Assembly: GCF_003997495.1 (NCBI RefSeq)
Contig: NZ_RZRU01000001.1
Location: 62,001 to 126,000 of the forward strand
Direction: 5' to 3'
From: Mesorhizobium sp. M7A.F.Ca.US.008.03.1.1
GTDB taxonomy: Bacteria; Pseudomonadota; Alphaproteobacteria; Rhizobiales; Rhizobiaceae
DNA: 64,000 bases
The translations under genes were made by a program, and so were the position numbers. The notes beneath the pieces are model-generated. The model was not told the DNA's origin. It did not search any database and saw nothing but the letters and a program-made list of their open reading frames with translations. This document shows, in pieces, positions 43,823 through 51,533 of the stretch (position 1 is the stretch's first letter; every line of letters starts with the position of its first letter).

Positions 43823-43984
43823 ATGCAGAAAGCTCAACAAGAGATGACCTCCGTGAAAGCAGCGCTTCTGTCCTTTGCCATGTTGTCCGCCATCGTGCTG
43901 TGCGGTCTCGGCATCTATGCCGCCGACGCAGCCAACAACCACAACGCCGTCGACGGTTACGGCGTCACCGCCTCGCTGCGCTAA
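43823..43984 (+). CDS. Small single-pass membrane protein
   Basis: A 53-residue reading frame: a short polar start (MQKAQQEMTSVKAAL), one hydrophobic helix (LSFAMLSAIVLCGLGIYAA) and a short Asn-rich tail ending GYGVTASLR. The composition and codon use are coding-like, while the overlapping longer frame is an Arg-rich shadow. An internal ATG at 43844 is an alternative start. It is preceded by 263 bp without a gene and converges on the metallophosphoesterase gene. Similar short secreted or membrane proteins are common in Rhizobiales; no function is known. Confidence 0.55.
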   Translation: MQKAQQEMTSVKAALLSFAMLSAIVLCGLGIYAADAANNHNAVDGYGVTASLR

Positions 43985-44022
43985 AGCGGGAAGCGTCTTT
44001 CGCGTCCTCCGACGCGCGACGC

Positions 44023-44796
44023 TCAAGCTTCCTTGATCGTCATTGTCAGGATGCGTTTGTCCGCGTCGTCGACGACGAGCGCGCTCAGCATGCCTGATTG
44101 CCAGGCAAGCGTGTCGACATTGACGCGGTTGGCCATCACTTCCGCCTCGGGCACCGGCGTGTGGCCGTGCACCACGATCTTCGGATAGAGGTCGGGGTGG
44201 TTGTGGAAGACGTCGCGGATCCAGATCAGGTCCTGCGGGTTTTGCTTCTCCAGGGGAGTACCCGGCCTGATGCCGGCATGGCAGAAGAAGAAGTCCCCGA
44301 AAGTCACGGAGAACGGCAGCGATCGCAGGAAGTCGATGTGGCTTTGCGGCACGGCCTCGACCAGGGCCTGATGTCCTTTGCGCACGGCCGCTTCGGCCTT
44401 GCCGAACCACGCGCTTGTGCCTTCACTGATCGCCACGCCGTAAGACTGTGCCGTCTGGATGCCGCCGAACCGGATGAAAAGCCCTTCCGGGTCAGGGGTC
44501 TTGAGAAAATCGAGAAAGCCGATGTCGTGGTTGCCGGCCAGCATCAGGTGACGAGGGTCGCGCTCTTGCGCTTCGATCAGGAAATCGATGACGCCCTTTG
44601 AGTCCGGCCCGCGGTCGACATAGTCGCCAAGATGGATGACGCGCCAGTCGGCAGGCGCCTCCTGCTCGATCTCGGCCCCGATGCGCCGATGCATGGCGGC
44701 CAGCAGGTCGAGCCGGCCGTGGACGTCGCCGATCGCGTAAAGACGCACACCTTCCGGCCCATGCGCATCGAGAAAATGGACGCCGGGTTCTGCCAA
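44023..44796 (-). CDS. Metallophosphoesterase (serine/threonine phosphatase-like, ApaH-related)
   Basis: A 257-residue calcineurin-fold phosphatase. The metal-binding blocks are GDVHGRLD, GDYVDRGPDS, GNHD and VHGHTPVPEAE, all intact. The ordering and length match small Ser/Thr phosphatases and ApaH-like enzymes. It lies 36 nt after lldD in the same direction and may be co-transcribed with gntR-lldD. A substrate such as a phosphoprotein or a dinucleotide polyphosphate is possible; none can be chosen from sequence. Confidence 0.9.
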   Translation of the reverse strand: MAEPGVHFLDAHGPEGVRLYAIGDVHGRLDLLAAMHRRIGAEIEQEAPADWRVIHLGDYVDRGPDSKGVIDFLIEAQERDPRHLMLAGNHDIGFLDFLKTPDPEGLFIRFGGIQTAQSYGVAISEGTSAWFGKAEAAVRKGHQALVEAVPQSHIDFLRSLPFSVTFGDFFFCHAGIRPGTPLEKQNPQDLIWIRDVFHNHPDLYPKIVVHGHTPVPEAEVMANRVNVDTLAWQSGMLSALVVDDADKRILTMTIKEA

Positions 44797-44832
44797 TTTT
44801 TCGGTGCCTCCCTGGTCAGGCGGTTACGGGAC

Positions 44833-45969
44833 TTAGCGCCGGAGCTGGTCCTTGCCCATGTCGGTGACAAGACGCTTTCCGCACAGCGCCAGCGTGATGT
44901 CCATCTCCTTGCGGATGATTTCCAACGCCTTGGTAACCCCTTCCTTGCCAAGCGCACCCAGGCCGTAAAGAAATGGCCGGCCGATATAGGTTCCCTTGGC
45001 ACCGAGGCAAAGCGCCTTCAGCACATCCTGGCCGGAGCGGATGCCGCCATCCATATGCACTTCGATCGTGTCGCCGACCGCGTCGGCAATCTCTTCCAGC
45101 ACACCGATCGACGACGACGCACCATCGAGCTGGCGCCCGCCATGGTTGGAAACGATGATCGCGTCGGCGCCGGTCTTGGCCGCCATCAGCGCGTCCTCCT
45201 TGTCGAGAATGCCCTTCAGGATCAGCTTGCCGCCCCAGCGCTCCTTTATCCAGGCGACGTCCTTCCACGACAGATGCGGGTCGAACTGCTCCGTCGTCCA
45301 CGATGCCAGCGAGGCCATGTTGCCTACACCCTTGGCGTGGCCGACAATGTTGCGGAAGGTCCGCCGCTTCGTGCCGGCCATGGCGGCGCACCAGTGCGGG
45401 CGGATGGCCATGTCGACGATGTTCGTCAGCGTCAGCTTGGGCGGCGCCGAAAGCCCGTTGCGGATGTCCTTGTGGCGCTGACCGAGAATCTGCAGGTCGA
45501 GCGTCAGCACGAGCGCCGAGCATTTCGCGGCCTTTGCCCGGTCGATCAGGTTGAGCACGAAATCCTTGTCACGCAGCACATAGAGCTGAAACCAGAACGG
45601 CTTCGTGGTTACCGAGGCGACATCCTCGATCGAGCAGATGCTCATCGTCGACAAGGTAAACGGCACGCCGAATTCCTCCGCCGCCTGCGCCGCCAGCATC
45701 TCGCCATTGGCGTGCTGCATGCCGGTCATGCCGGTTGGCGCCAATGCCACCGGCATCGACACTTTTTCACCTATCATCGTCGATGCCAGCGAACGGTTGT
45801 CCATGTCGACGAGGACGCGCTGGCGGAACTTGATCTTCTGGAAATCCTCCTCGTTGGCCCGATACGTGCCTTCGGTCCACGAACCGGAATCGGCATAGTC
45901 GAAGAACATCTTCGGCACGCGCCGGCGTGCGAGGTCCTTGAGGTCGGCGATGGTCAGGATCTGGCTCAT
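44833..45969 (-). CDS. lldD: L-lactate dehydrogenase (FMN-dependent alpha-hydroxy acid oxidase family)
   Basis: A 378-residue FMN enzyme. The N-terminal SQILTIADLKDLARRRVPKMFFDYAD, given here by its core RRRVPKMFFDYAD, and the catalytic IVSNHGGRQLDG motif with its His and Arg are diagnostic; HMDGGIRSGQDVLKAL binds the FMN phosphate. It oxidises L-lactate to pyruvate, passing electrons to the respiratory chain at the membrane face; a 2-hydroxyacid of similar size could also serve. It begins 20 nt after the GntR/FCD regulator, so it is under that regulator's promoter. Confidence 0.92.
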   Translation of the reverse strand: MSQILTIADLKDLARRRVPKMFFDYADSGSWTEGTYRANEEDFQKIKFRQRVLVDMDNRSLASTMIGEKVSMPVALAPTGMTGMQHANGEMLAAQAAEEFGVPFTLSTMSICSIEDVASVTTKPFWFQLYVLRDKDFVLNLIDRAKAAKCSALVLTLDLQILGQRHKDIRNGLSAPPKLTLTNIVDMAIRPHWCAAMAGTKRRTFRNIVGHAKGVGNMASLASWTTEQFDPHLSWKDVAWIKERWGGKLILKGILDKEDALMAAKTGADAIIVSNHGGRQLDGASSSIGVLEEIADAVGDTIEVHMDGGIRSGQDVLKALCLGAKGTYIGRPFLYGLGALGKEGVTKALEIIRKEMDITLALCGKRLVTDMGKDQLRR

Positions 45970-45988
45970 GGGCTTCCCGTTTCGATAG

Positions 45989-46792
45989 CTAGGAGCGTTT
46001 GCGTGCAGGTTCTGTATCGGTGGCGTCGACGCGCTGTTTCAACCTCAGCCGCGAGACGCGCTGCCAGTCGCCGCTGCGCTCGGCCTCCGCCATCGACCGT
46101 TCGACATAGGTGATATGGTCCATCGCCGCTTGGCGGGCGGTGGCCGGGTCGCCGGCCTTCACCGCCGCATGGATCGCCCGGTGCTGCGCGAGCAGGGCGT
46201 CGCGCGCGCCGGGCACGGTGAACACCAGGAGCCGGTTCTGGAACACGCCCTCCGACAACAGCCGATAACAGGAGCGCAGCGTGTGCAAAAGGATGATGTT
46301 GTGCGCGCATTCGCAAATCGCGTGGTGGAACTCGACATCGATCTCGGCTTCGTCGTCGAAGTCGCCGGTCCGGTGCGCATCGTCCATGCGGGCCATGATC
46401 TTGTCGAGCAGCGCCATGTCTTCCGGAGTGGCGCGCCGTGCCGCGTATTCTGCCGCGACCCCTTCGATCTCGCGGCGGTATTCCAGATAATCGGTCACTG
46501 CCTTGCGGTGCATCGAGATCAGGTCCGTCACCGGTTTGGTGAAGAGCTGGCCGATGACATCGGCGACATGCGTGCCGCCGCCGGGCCTTGTCGTCAGAAG
46601 GCCGCGTCCTTCCAGTGCCTTCAGGGCATCACGCAGGATCGGCCGGGATACGTCGAACTGGCGTGCAAGCTCGCGCTCGCCCGGCAGCCGGTCGCCGGTG
46701 CGCAGCACGCCTTCGAGGATGAGGCTCTCGATTTGCTGCACCACCTCGTCGGCGGTGCGCGAATGCTCGATCCTGGAAAAAATGTCGCTCAA
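45989..46792 (-). CDS. GntR/FadR (FCD) family transcriptional regulator
   Basis: A 267-residue regulator: winged helix at residues ~8-75 (RLPGERELARQFDVSRPILR, GGGTHVADVIG) and an FCD ligand domain (DYLEYRREIEGVAAEYAARR, EIDVEFHHAICECAHN, HRAIHAAVKAGDP) with the conserved Asp/His residues that bind a metal and a small carboxylate. LldR, GlcC and PdhR belong to the same group. TTG at 46792 is chosen; the longer TTG start at 46852 would place coding sequence over the operator. Position before lldD and a matching operator before glcD support control of both loci. Confidence 0.9.
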   Translation of the reverse strand: MSDIFSRIEHSRTADEVVQQIESLILEGVLRTGDRLPGERELARQFDVSRPILRDALKALEGRGLLTTRPGGGTHVADVIGQLFTKPVTDLISMHRKAVTDYLEYRREIEGVAAEYAARRATPEDMALLDKIMARMDDAHRTGDFDDEAEIDVEFHHAICECAHNIILLHTLRSCYRLLSEGVFQNRLLVFTVPGARDALLAQHRAIHAAVKAGDPATARQAAMDHITYVERSMAEAERSGDWQRVSRLRLKQRVDATDTEPARKRS

Positions 46793-46843
46793 CAGAATGC
46801 CTGGAAGGTGAACCGGTGTCGCAGAATAGAGCCTGCCTCGCCA

Positions 46844-46866
46844 ACTGGTCAAATTATTTATCCAAT
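46844..46866. promoter_or_regulatory. 23-bp inverted repeat upstream of gntR-lldD, candidate GntR operator
   Basis: ACTGGT (46844-46849) and the imperfect partner TCCAAT (46861-46866) flank an AT-rich centre; 8 of 11 base pairs are complementary about the central base. The same architecture, with 16 of 23 positions identical, is found before glcD at 48552. It lies between the divergent gntR and DUF3422 genes. Confidence 0.6.
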
Positions 46867-46995
46867 TGACAAAAGCGGGCCGATTTTCCGCCCGATGCCG
46901 TCATCTTCGGCTAACTTTGCCGTTTGCGTCTTTCGGCCATTGGCACTAGAGGGACGCGAGTGCAAGAGGGTTCAAGGAAACCCGGGGAACAAGCC

Positions 46996-48318
46996 GTGTC
47001 AGACGACCCGTCCGATCTCGAATTCCAGCCGCGCGCCAAGGGCAGCGTCATGGGCTTTCCCGCGCATGAGGGCCGGCCCGGCGCACTCGGCGAGGTTCAT
47101 GCCCGGCCGCATCCGCTGATCGAAAAGCCACGCGTCCTGATGCAGCTCGCCTTCATGACGGAGGGTGGCTCCGGCGTCGACCATGCGGTGCTTTCCGAAC
47201 TGTCGCGGCGCCTCGGCATCGCCGCGCCCGACCGCCAGGCCCGCCACCATGCCATGAAATGGGGCAAGGGCTCGCTGCGCTGGGAGCGGCACACCGAATT
47301 CTCGACCTATTTGTGGGAAGGGCCGCTTTCCGAAAGCGGCAGGACGCAGGAGGACTCACCTTTCGGCAACGGGTTTTCCCCGCCGGGAACCTGTATCTCC
47401 GGCATCAGGCTCGAGATCCGCAAATGGACGCAAGCGAGCGAGCAACTGATAGCCGGTTTCGATCCGACCAGCCTGTGCTACTCGCTGGTCGAGCGCGGAA
47501 ACGCCGCCATCGTCACCGATTTTCGCCAGGATGGCGATGGCCTGACGCGCATGCTGGTGCTTGATCGCGGCTTGACCCCGGCGCGCACCGGCGCGTTGTC
47601 GCAGCGGCTTATCGACATCGAAACCTATCGGACGCTGGCCATGCTCGGCCTGCCGCTGGCGTTGACCTTGTCCGGCCGCGCCCGCCGCATCGAGGACCGG
47701 CTGGCGCAGACCACGCTGGAGATGAAGGGCGCCGAGACACGCGACAGCCAGACCTTGCTGGCCGATCTGACCGAACTTGCGGCGGAGCTGGAGGCTGACG
47801 CGGCGTCGAGCCTTTACCGTTTCGGCGCCAGCCGCGCCTATGACGGCATCGTCGGCGAACGGCTGGAGGCGCTCGAGGAAGAGCCTGTGCCCGGCTATGA
47901 TACATGGCGCGGGTTCCTGCAGCGCCGTGTGGCACCCGCAATGCGCACCTGCCGCTCGGTCGAGGAGCGGCAGGAAAATCTATCGCGAAAACTGACCCGC
48001 GCCACGACGCTGCTGCGCACCTGGGTCGATGTCGAGGTCGAGAAGCAGAACCGCGACCTGCTTGCCTCGATGAACAACCGCGCCCGCCTGCAACTGCGCC
48101 TGCAGCAGACCGTCGAGGGGCTCTCGGTCGCCGCCGTCTCCTATTATGTGGTCGGCCTTGTCGGCTATGTCGCCAAGGGTGCCTCGATCTTCGGCCATGC
48201 CTTCGCGCCGGAGATCATTACCGCTGCTTCGGTGCCTGTCGCCATCCTGCTGGTCTGGTGGGGCGTACGCCGCGTGCGCCGGATGCACTCCGAACCCGGC
48301 AAGCCGCCCGGCGAATAG
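46996..48318 (+). CDS. DUF3422 family membrane protein
   Basis: A 440-residue protein. The conserved N-terminal part (HARPHPLIEKPRVLMQLAF, RWERHTEFSTYLWEG) is followed by a long helical, probably coiled-coil region (about 240-380) and two C-terminal membrane helices (SVAAVSYYVVGLVGYVAKG; IITAASVPVAILLVWWGVRR) with a short basic tail. DUF3422 is a common but uncharacterised alphaproteobacterial family. A GTG at 46996 with GGGGAA upstream is the likely start. It is divergent from gntR and shares that promoter region, so it may be co-regulated with lactate use. Confidence 0.87.
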   Translation: MSDDPSDLEFQPRAKGSVMGFPAHEGRPGALGEVHARPHPLIEKPRVLMQLAFMTEGGSGVDHAVLSELSRRLGIAAPDRQARHHAMKWGKGSLRWERHTEFSTYLWEGPLSESGRTQEDSPFGNGFSPPGTCISGIRLEIRKWTQASEQLIAGFDPTSLCYSLVERGNAAIVTDFRQDGDGLTRMLVLDRGLTPARTGALSQRLIDIETYRTLAMLGLPLALTLSGRARRIEDRLAQTTLEMKGAETRDSQTLLADLTELAAELEADAASSLYRFGASRAYDGIVGERLEALEEEPVPGYDTWRGFLQRRVAPAMRTCRSVEERQENLSRKLTRATTLLRTWVDVEVEKQNRDLLASMNNRARLQLRLQQTVEGLSVAAVSYYVVGLVGYVAKGASIFGHAFAPEIITAASVPVAILLVWWGVRRVRRMHSEPGKPPGE

Positions 48319-48331
48319 ATCTGCTCACCGT

Positions 48332-48457
48332 CCCCCTTGTGGGGAGTGTCAGCTCATGATCGCCGCGAAGCGAAGATCGTGAGCCGGGGTGGGGGTACTC
48401 GTAGAGCGCTGCGCTGCCCCCCCGCTCACTTCGTTCGCGACCCTCCCCACAAGGGGG
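48332..48457. repeat. Palindromic intergenic repeat before glcD
   Basis: Perfect 15-bp arms CCCCCTTGTGGGGAG (48332-48346) and CTCCCCACAAGGGGG (48443-48457) enclose a ~95-bp GC-rich interior with further short hairpins. The design matches rhizobial RIME-like elements. It follows the DUF3422 stop by 14 bp and lies upstream of the glcD promoter. Confidence 0.8.
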
Positions 48458-48533
48458 AGGGTAAGGCAGCGGCAGATTGCCGCTGCGGAAGCCTGTCTCG
48501 TCCGTGCGGCTGGATTTCCCACCAAGGCAGCAT

Positions 48534-48574
48534 TTGCACCCAACGCACTTCACTGGTAAAAGATTTTGACCAGT
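48534..48574 (+). promoter_or_regulatory. Candidate glcD promoter with overlapping 23-bp GntR operator
   Basis: TTGCAC (48534-48539), a 17-nt spacer and TAAAAG (48557-48562) form a plausible promoter. ACTGGT-N11-ACCAGT (48552-48574) overlaps the -10 box and start region; 9 of 11 pairs match about its centre. The site shares its layout with that upstream of gntR-lldD at 46844, which suggests repression of glycolate oxidase genes by the neighbouring FCD regulator. Confidence 0.6.
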
Positions 48575-48594
48575 CAAGCGAAATGAGGCTGCTG

Positions 48595-50091
48595 ATGTCC
48601 GGCTTGGCCATGCCGAAACCAGACGACGCCACGATGCGCCGGCGCGACGAGATCGTCGCCGACATGCGCATCATCGTGCCGGGTGAGGGCGTCGTCGACG
48701 CCGCCAATTCCATGCGCGCCTTCGAGAGCGACGGCCTGACCGCCTATCGGCAGCTGCCGCTGGTTGTCGTGCTGCCGCAAACGGTGGCGCAGGTTTCGCG
48801 CGTGCTGAAATACTGCAACGACCGCAACATCCGCGTCGTGCCGCGCGGCTCCGGCACCTCGCTGTCGGGCGGCGCGCTGCCGCTCGAGGACGCGGTGCTT
48901 TTGGTGATGAGCCGCTTCAACCGTATCCTCGGGATCGATTTTCCCAATCGCATCGTCGTTGCCCAGCCGGGCGTCACCAATCTCGGCATCACCACCGCCG
49001 TCGAGCAGGAGGGCTTTTACTATGCCCCCGATCCATCCTCCCAGATCGCCTGCTCGATCGGCGGCAATGTCGCGGAGAATTCCGGCGGCGTGCACTGCCT
49101 GAAATACGGCCTCACAGCCAACAATGTGCTCGGCATCGAGATGGTGCTGATGAATGGCGAGGTGGTGCGGCTGGGCGGCAGTCACCTCGATGCGGAAGGC
49201 TACGACCTGCTCGGCGTCATGACCGGCTCCGAAGGGCTGCTCGGCGTCGTCACCGAGGTCACCGTGCGCATCCTGAAGAAGCCGGAGACGGCACGTGCGC
49301 TGCTGATCGGCTTCCCGACCAGCGAGCAGGGCGGCCAGTGCGTCGCCGACATCATCGGCGCCGGCATCATCCCGGGCGGCATGGAGATGATGGACCGGCC
49401 GGCGATCCACGCGGCGGAAGATTTCGTCCATGCCGGCTATCCCCTCGATGTCGAGGCGCTGCTGATCGTCGAGCTCGACGGCCCCGGCGTCGAAGTCGAT
49501 CATCTGATCGGTCTGGTGGAGGCGATCGCCTACAAGAACGGCTCGACCACCTGCCGCATTTCGCAGTCCGAACAGGAACGGCTGAGCTTCTGGGCCGGCC
49601 GCAAGGCGGCGTTTCCGGCCGTCGGCCGCATCTCGCCCGATTACTACTGCATGGACGGCACCATCCCGCGCAAGGAGCTGCCGCGCGTGCTCGCCGGCAT
49701 GCGCGAGCTGTCGGAAAAATACGGTCTCGGCGTCGCCAATGTCTTTCATGCCGGCGACGGCAATCTGCATCCGCTGATCCTCTACGATGCCAACGTACCG
49801 GGCGAACTCGACAAGGCCGAAAGCTTCGGCGCCGACATATTGCGGCTCTGCGTCAAGGTCGGCGGCGTCTTGACCGGCGAACACGGTGTGGGCGTGGAAA
49901 AACGCGACCTGATGCCGGAAATGTTCACCCAGATCGATCTCGACCAGCAGATGCGGGTCAAATGCGCCTTCGATCCCAATCATCTGCTCAACCCGGGAAA
50001 AGTGTTCCCGCAGCTGCGGCGATGCGCCGAACTCGGCCGCATGCACATTTCCGGCGGCAAGCTGCCGTTTCCGGACATTCCGAGGTTTTGA
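48595..50091 (+). CDS. glcD: Glycolate oxidase subunit GlcD (FAD-linked)
   Basis: A 498-residue FAD-binding type 4 oxidase subunit, the usual GlcD length. RVVPRGSGTSLSGGALPLED and SSQIACSIGGNVAENSGG are the PCMH FAD motifs; the C-terminal cap contains NVFHAGDGNLHPLILYD and VLTGEHGVGVEKR. With GlcE and GlcF it oxidises glycolate to glyoxylate at the membrane, passing electrons to quinone. ATG at 48595 has TGAGG upstream; an ATG 12 nt earlier overlaps that site. A palindromic repeat separates it from glcE. Confidence 0.94.
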   Translation: MSGLAMPKPDDATMRRRDEIVADMRIIVPGEGVVDAANSMRAFESDGLTAYRQLPLVVVLPQTVAQVSRVLKYCNDRNIRVVPRGSGTSLSGGALPLEDAVLLVMSRFNRILGIDFPNRIVVAQPGVTNLGITTAVEQEGFYYAPDPSSQIACSIGGNVAENSGGVHCLKYGLTANNVLGIEMVLMNGEVVRLGGSHLDAEGYDLLGVMTGSEGLLGVVTEVTVRILKKPETARALLIGFPTSEQGGQCVADIIGAGIIPGGMEMMDRPAIHAAEDFVHAGYPLDVEALLIVELDGPGVEVDHLIGLVEAIAYKNGSTTCRISQSEQERLSFWAGRKAAFPAVGRISPDYYCMDGTIPRKELPRVLAGMRELSEKYGLGVANVFHAGDGNLHPLILYDANVPGELDKAESFGADILRLCVKVGGVLTGEHGVGVEKRDLMPEMFTQIDLDQQMRVKCAFDPNHLLNPGKVFPQLRRCAELGRMHISGGKLPFPDIPRF

Positions 50092-50111
50092 GGGACATGT
50101 CGGCGCTTGAA

Positions 50112-50271
50112 CACCCCCCTCTGTCCTGCCGGACATCTCCCCCGCAAGGGGGGAGATTGGCTGGCCGCAATGTTGGTGCTTTTCCTTCAACCAGTGGAAT
50201 TGGCGAAAGCCGCGATGACAAGTTGATCTCCCCCCTTGCGGGGGAGATGTCCGGCAGGACAGAGGGGGGTG
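50112..50271. repeat. 160-bp element with perfect 46-bp terminal inverted repeats, glcD-glcE
   Basis: The arms 50112-50157 and 50226-50271 are exact reverse complements over 46 bp and each contains an inner TGTCC-TGCC-GGACA hairpin and a CCCCCGCAAGGGGG hairpin. The 68-bp centre aligns, in inverse orientation, with that of the copy at 57668-57825. It sits within the glc operon, 20 bp after the glcD stop. Confidence 0.9.
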
Positions 50272-50317
50272 CGAAGGATCGCGACATCTCGGTACTCGCG
50301 ACTGGCGCGTTCTCCTC

Positions 50318-51523
50318 ATGACCACTTTCACGCCAACCACTTCAGCCGAAGTCCTGTCCAGCGTCGCCTGGGCCGTTGCCGAAGGCTCGCCGCTGGAAAT
50401 CCTCGGCCATGGGTCCAAGCGTGGCATCGGCCGCCCGCTGCAGACCCAACACACGCTCGACCTGTCGAAGCTTTCAGGCGTCACGCTCTACGAACCGGCC
50501 GAACTGGTGCTGTCGGCCAAGGCAGGCACACCGCTGGCCGAAATCGAAAAGCTGCTGGCGGAAAACGGCCAGCAGCTCGCCTTCGAGCCGATGGACTACG
50601 GCCCGCTGCTCGGCGGCGAACCGGGCAAAGGCACGATCGGCGGTGTTCTCGCCGCGAACCTCTCCGGTCCGCGCCGGCTCAAGGCAGGGGCCGCGCGCGA
50701 TCATGTCCTGGGCATCAATGTGGTGTCCGGTCGTGGCGAGGCCTTCAAGTCGGGCGGCCGCGTGGTCAAGAACGTCACCGGCTATGACATGTCCAAGCTG
50801 ATGGCCAACAGCTGGGGCACGCTGGCCGTATTCACCGACGTCACCTTCAAGGTGCTGCCGGCCGCCGAGACCGAAGTCACGCTCGCAATCCGTGGCCTGC
50901 TCGACGATGCCGCCGCCGCAGCCATGGCCCTGGCGCTTGGCTCGAGTGCAGAAGTGTCGAGTGCCGCCCACCTGCCGGAGCGGATCGCCGCGCGCGTCGC
51001 CAGCGGCAGTCTCGGCAGTGAGGCCGCCACGCTGCTGCGTGTCGAAGGCTTCGGCCCGTCCGTCGCCTACCGCATCGCCGCGCTGAAAACGCTGCTGGGC
51101 AATGCCGGGCCGCTGCAGGAGATTGCCGGCGAGGCTTCATCGCTGATCTGGCGCGATGTGCGCGATTGCAGGCCCTTCGCCGACAACAGCGAGAAACCGG
51201 TCTGGCGTGTCTCGATGACGCCGGGACAGTGCCACCAGATGGTCCTGACGCTGCGCATGCAAGCCGCCGTCAGCGCCTTCTACGACTGGCAGGGCGGACT
51301 GGTGTGGTTGCGTATGGAAGAGGGCGACCCGGAAGCCGCCCTGCTGCGCGGCCTGTTGAGGAAACATGGCGGCGGCCATGCGACGCTGGTGCGCGCCGCA
51401 CCCTCGCATCGCGCCGCTGTGCCGGTGTTCGAGCCGCAGCCGCCCGCACTTGCCGCATTAGCGGCGCGCCTGAAACAGGAATTCGACCCGAAGCACATCC
51501 TCAATCCCGGCCGCATGGCCTAG
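50318..51523 (+). CDS. glcE: Glycolate oxidase subunit GlcE
   Basis: A 401-residue second FAD-binding subunit. The PCMH domain is shortened: LEILGHGSKRGIGRP, GKGTIGGVLAANLSGP and GRVVKNVTGYDMSKLMANSW are the conserved FAD segments, the last being typical of GlcE. The C-terminus KQEFDPKHILNPGRM is a family end motif shared with GlcD. It lies 226 bp after glcD because of an inserted palindromic element, and 10 nt before glcF. Confidence 0.93.
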   Translation: MTTFTPTTSAEVLSSVAWAVAEGSPLEILGHGSKRGIGRPLQTQHTLDLSKLSGVTLYEPAELVLSAKAGTPLAEIEKLLAENGQQLAFEPMDYGPLLGGEPGKGTIGGVLAANLSGPRRLKAGAARDHVLGINVVSGRGEAFKSGGRVVKNVTGYDMSKLMANSWGTLAVFTDVTFKVLPAAETEVTLAIRGLLDDAAAAAMALALGSSAEVSSAAHLPERIAARVASGSLGSEAATLLRVEGFGPSVAYRIAALKTLLGNAGPLQEIAGEASSLIWRDVRDCRPFADNSEKPVWRVSMTPGQCHQMVLTLRMQAAVSAFYDWQGGLVWLRMEEGDPEAALLRGLLRKHGGGHATLVRAAPSHRAAVPVFEPQPPALAALAARLKQEFDPKHILNPGRMA

Positions 51524-51533
51524 GACATTAGCG

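Noticed and set aside
43774..44097. 107-residue open frame on the plus strand
   Set aside because: Arg-rich shadow frame overlapping both the 53-residue membrane protein frame and the 3' end of the metallophosphoesterase gene.
48574..50484. 636-residue open frame on the minus strand
   Set aside because: It is antisense to glcD and part of glcE and crosses a palindromic repeat. It has no domain resemblance.
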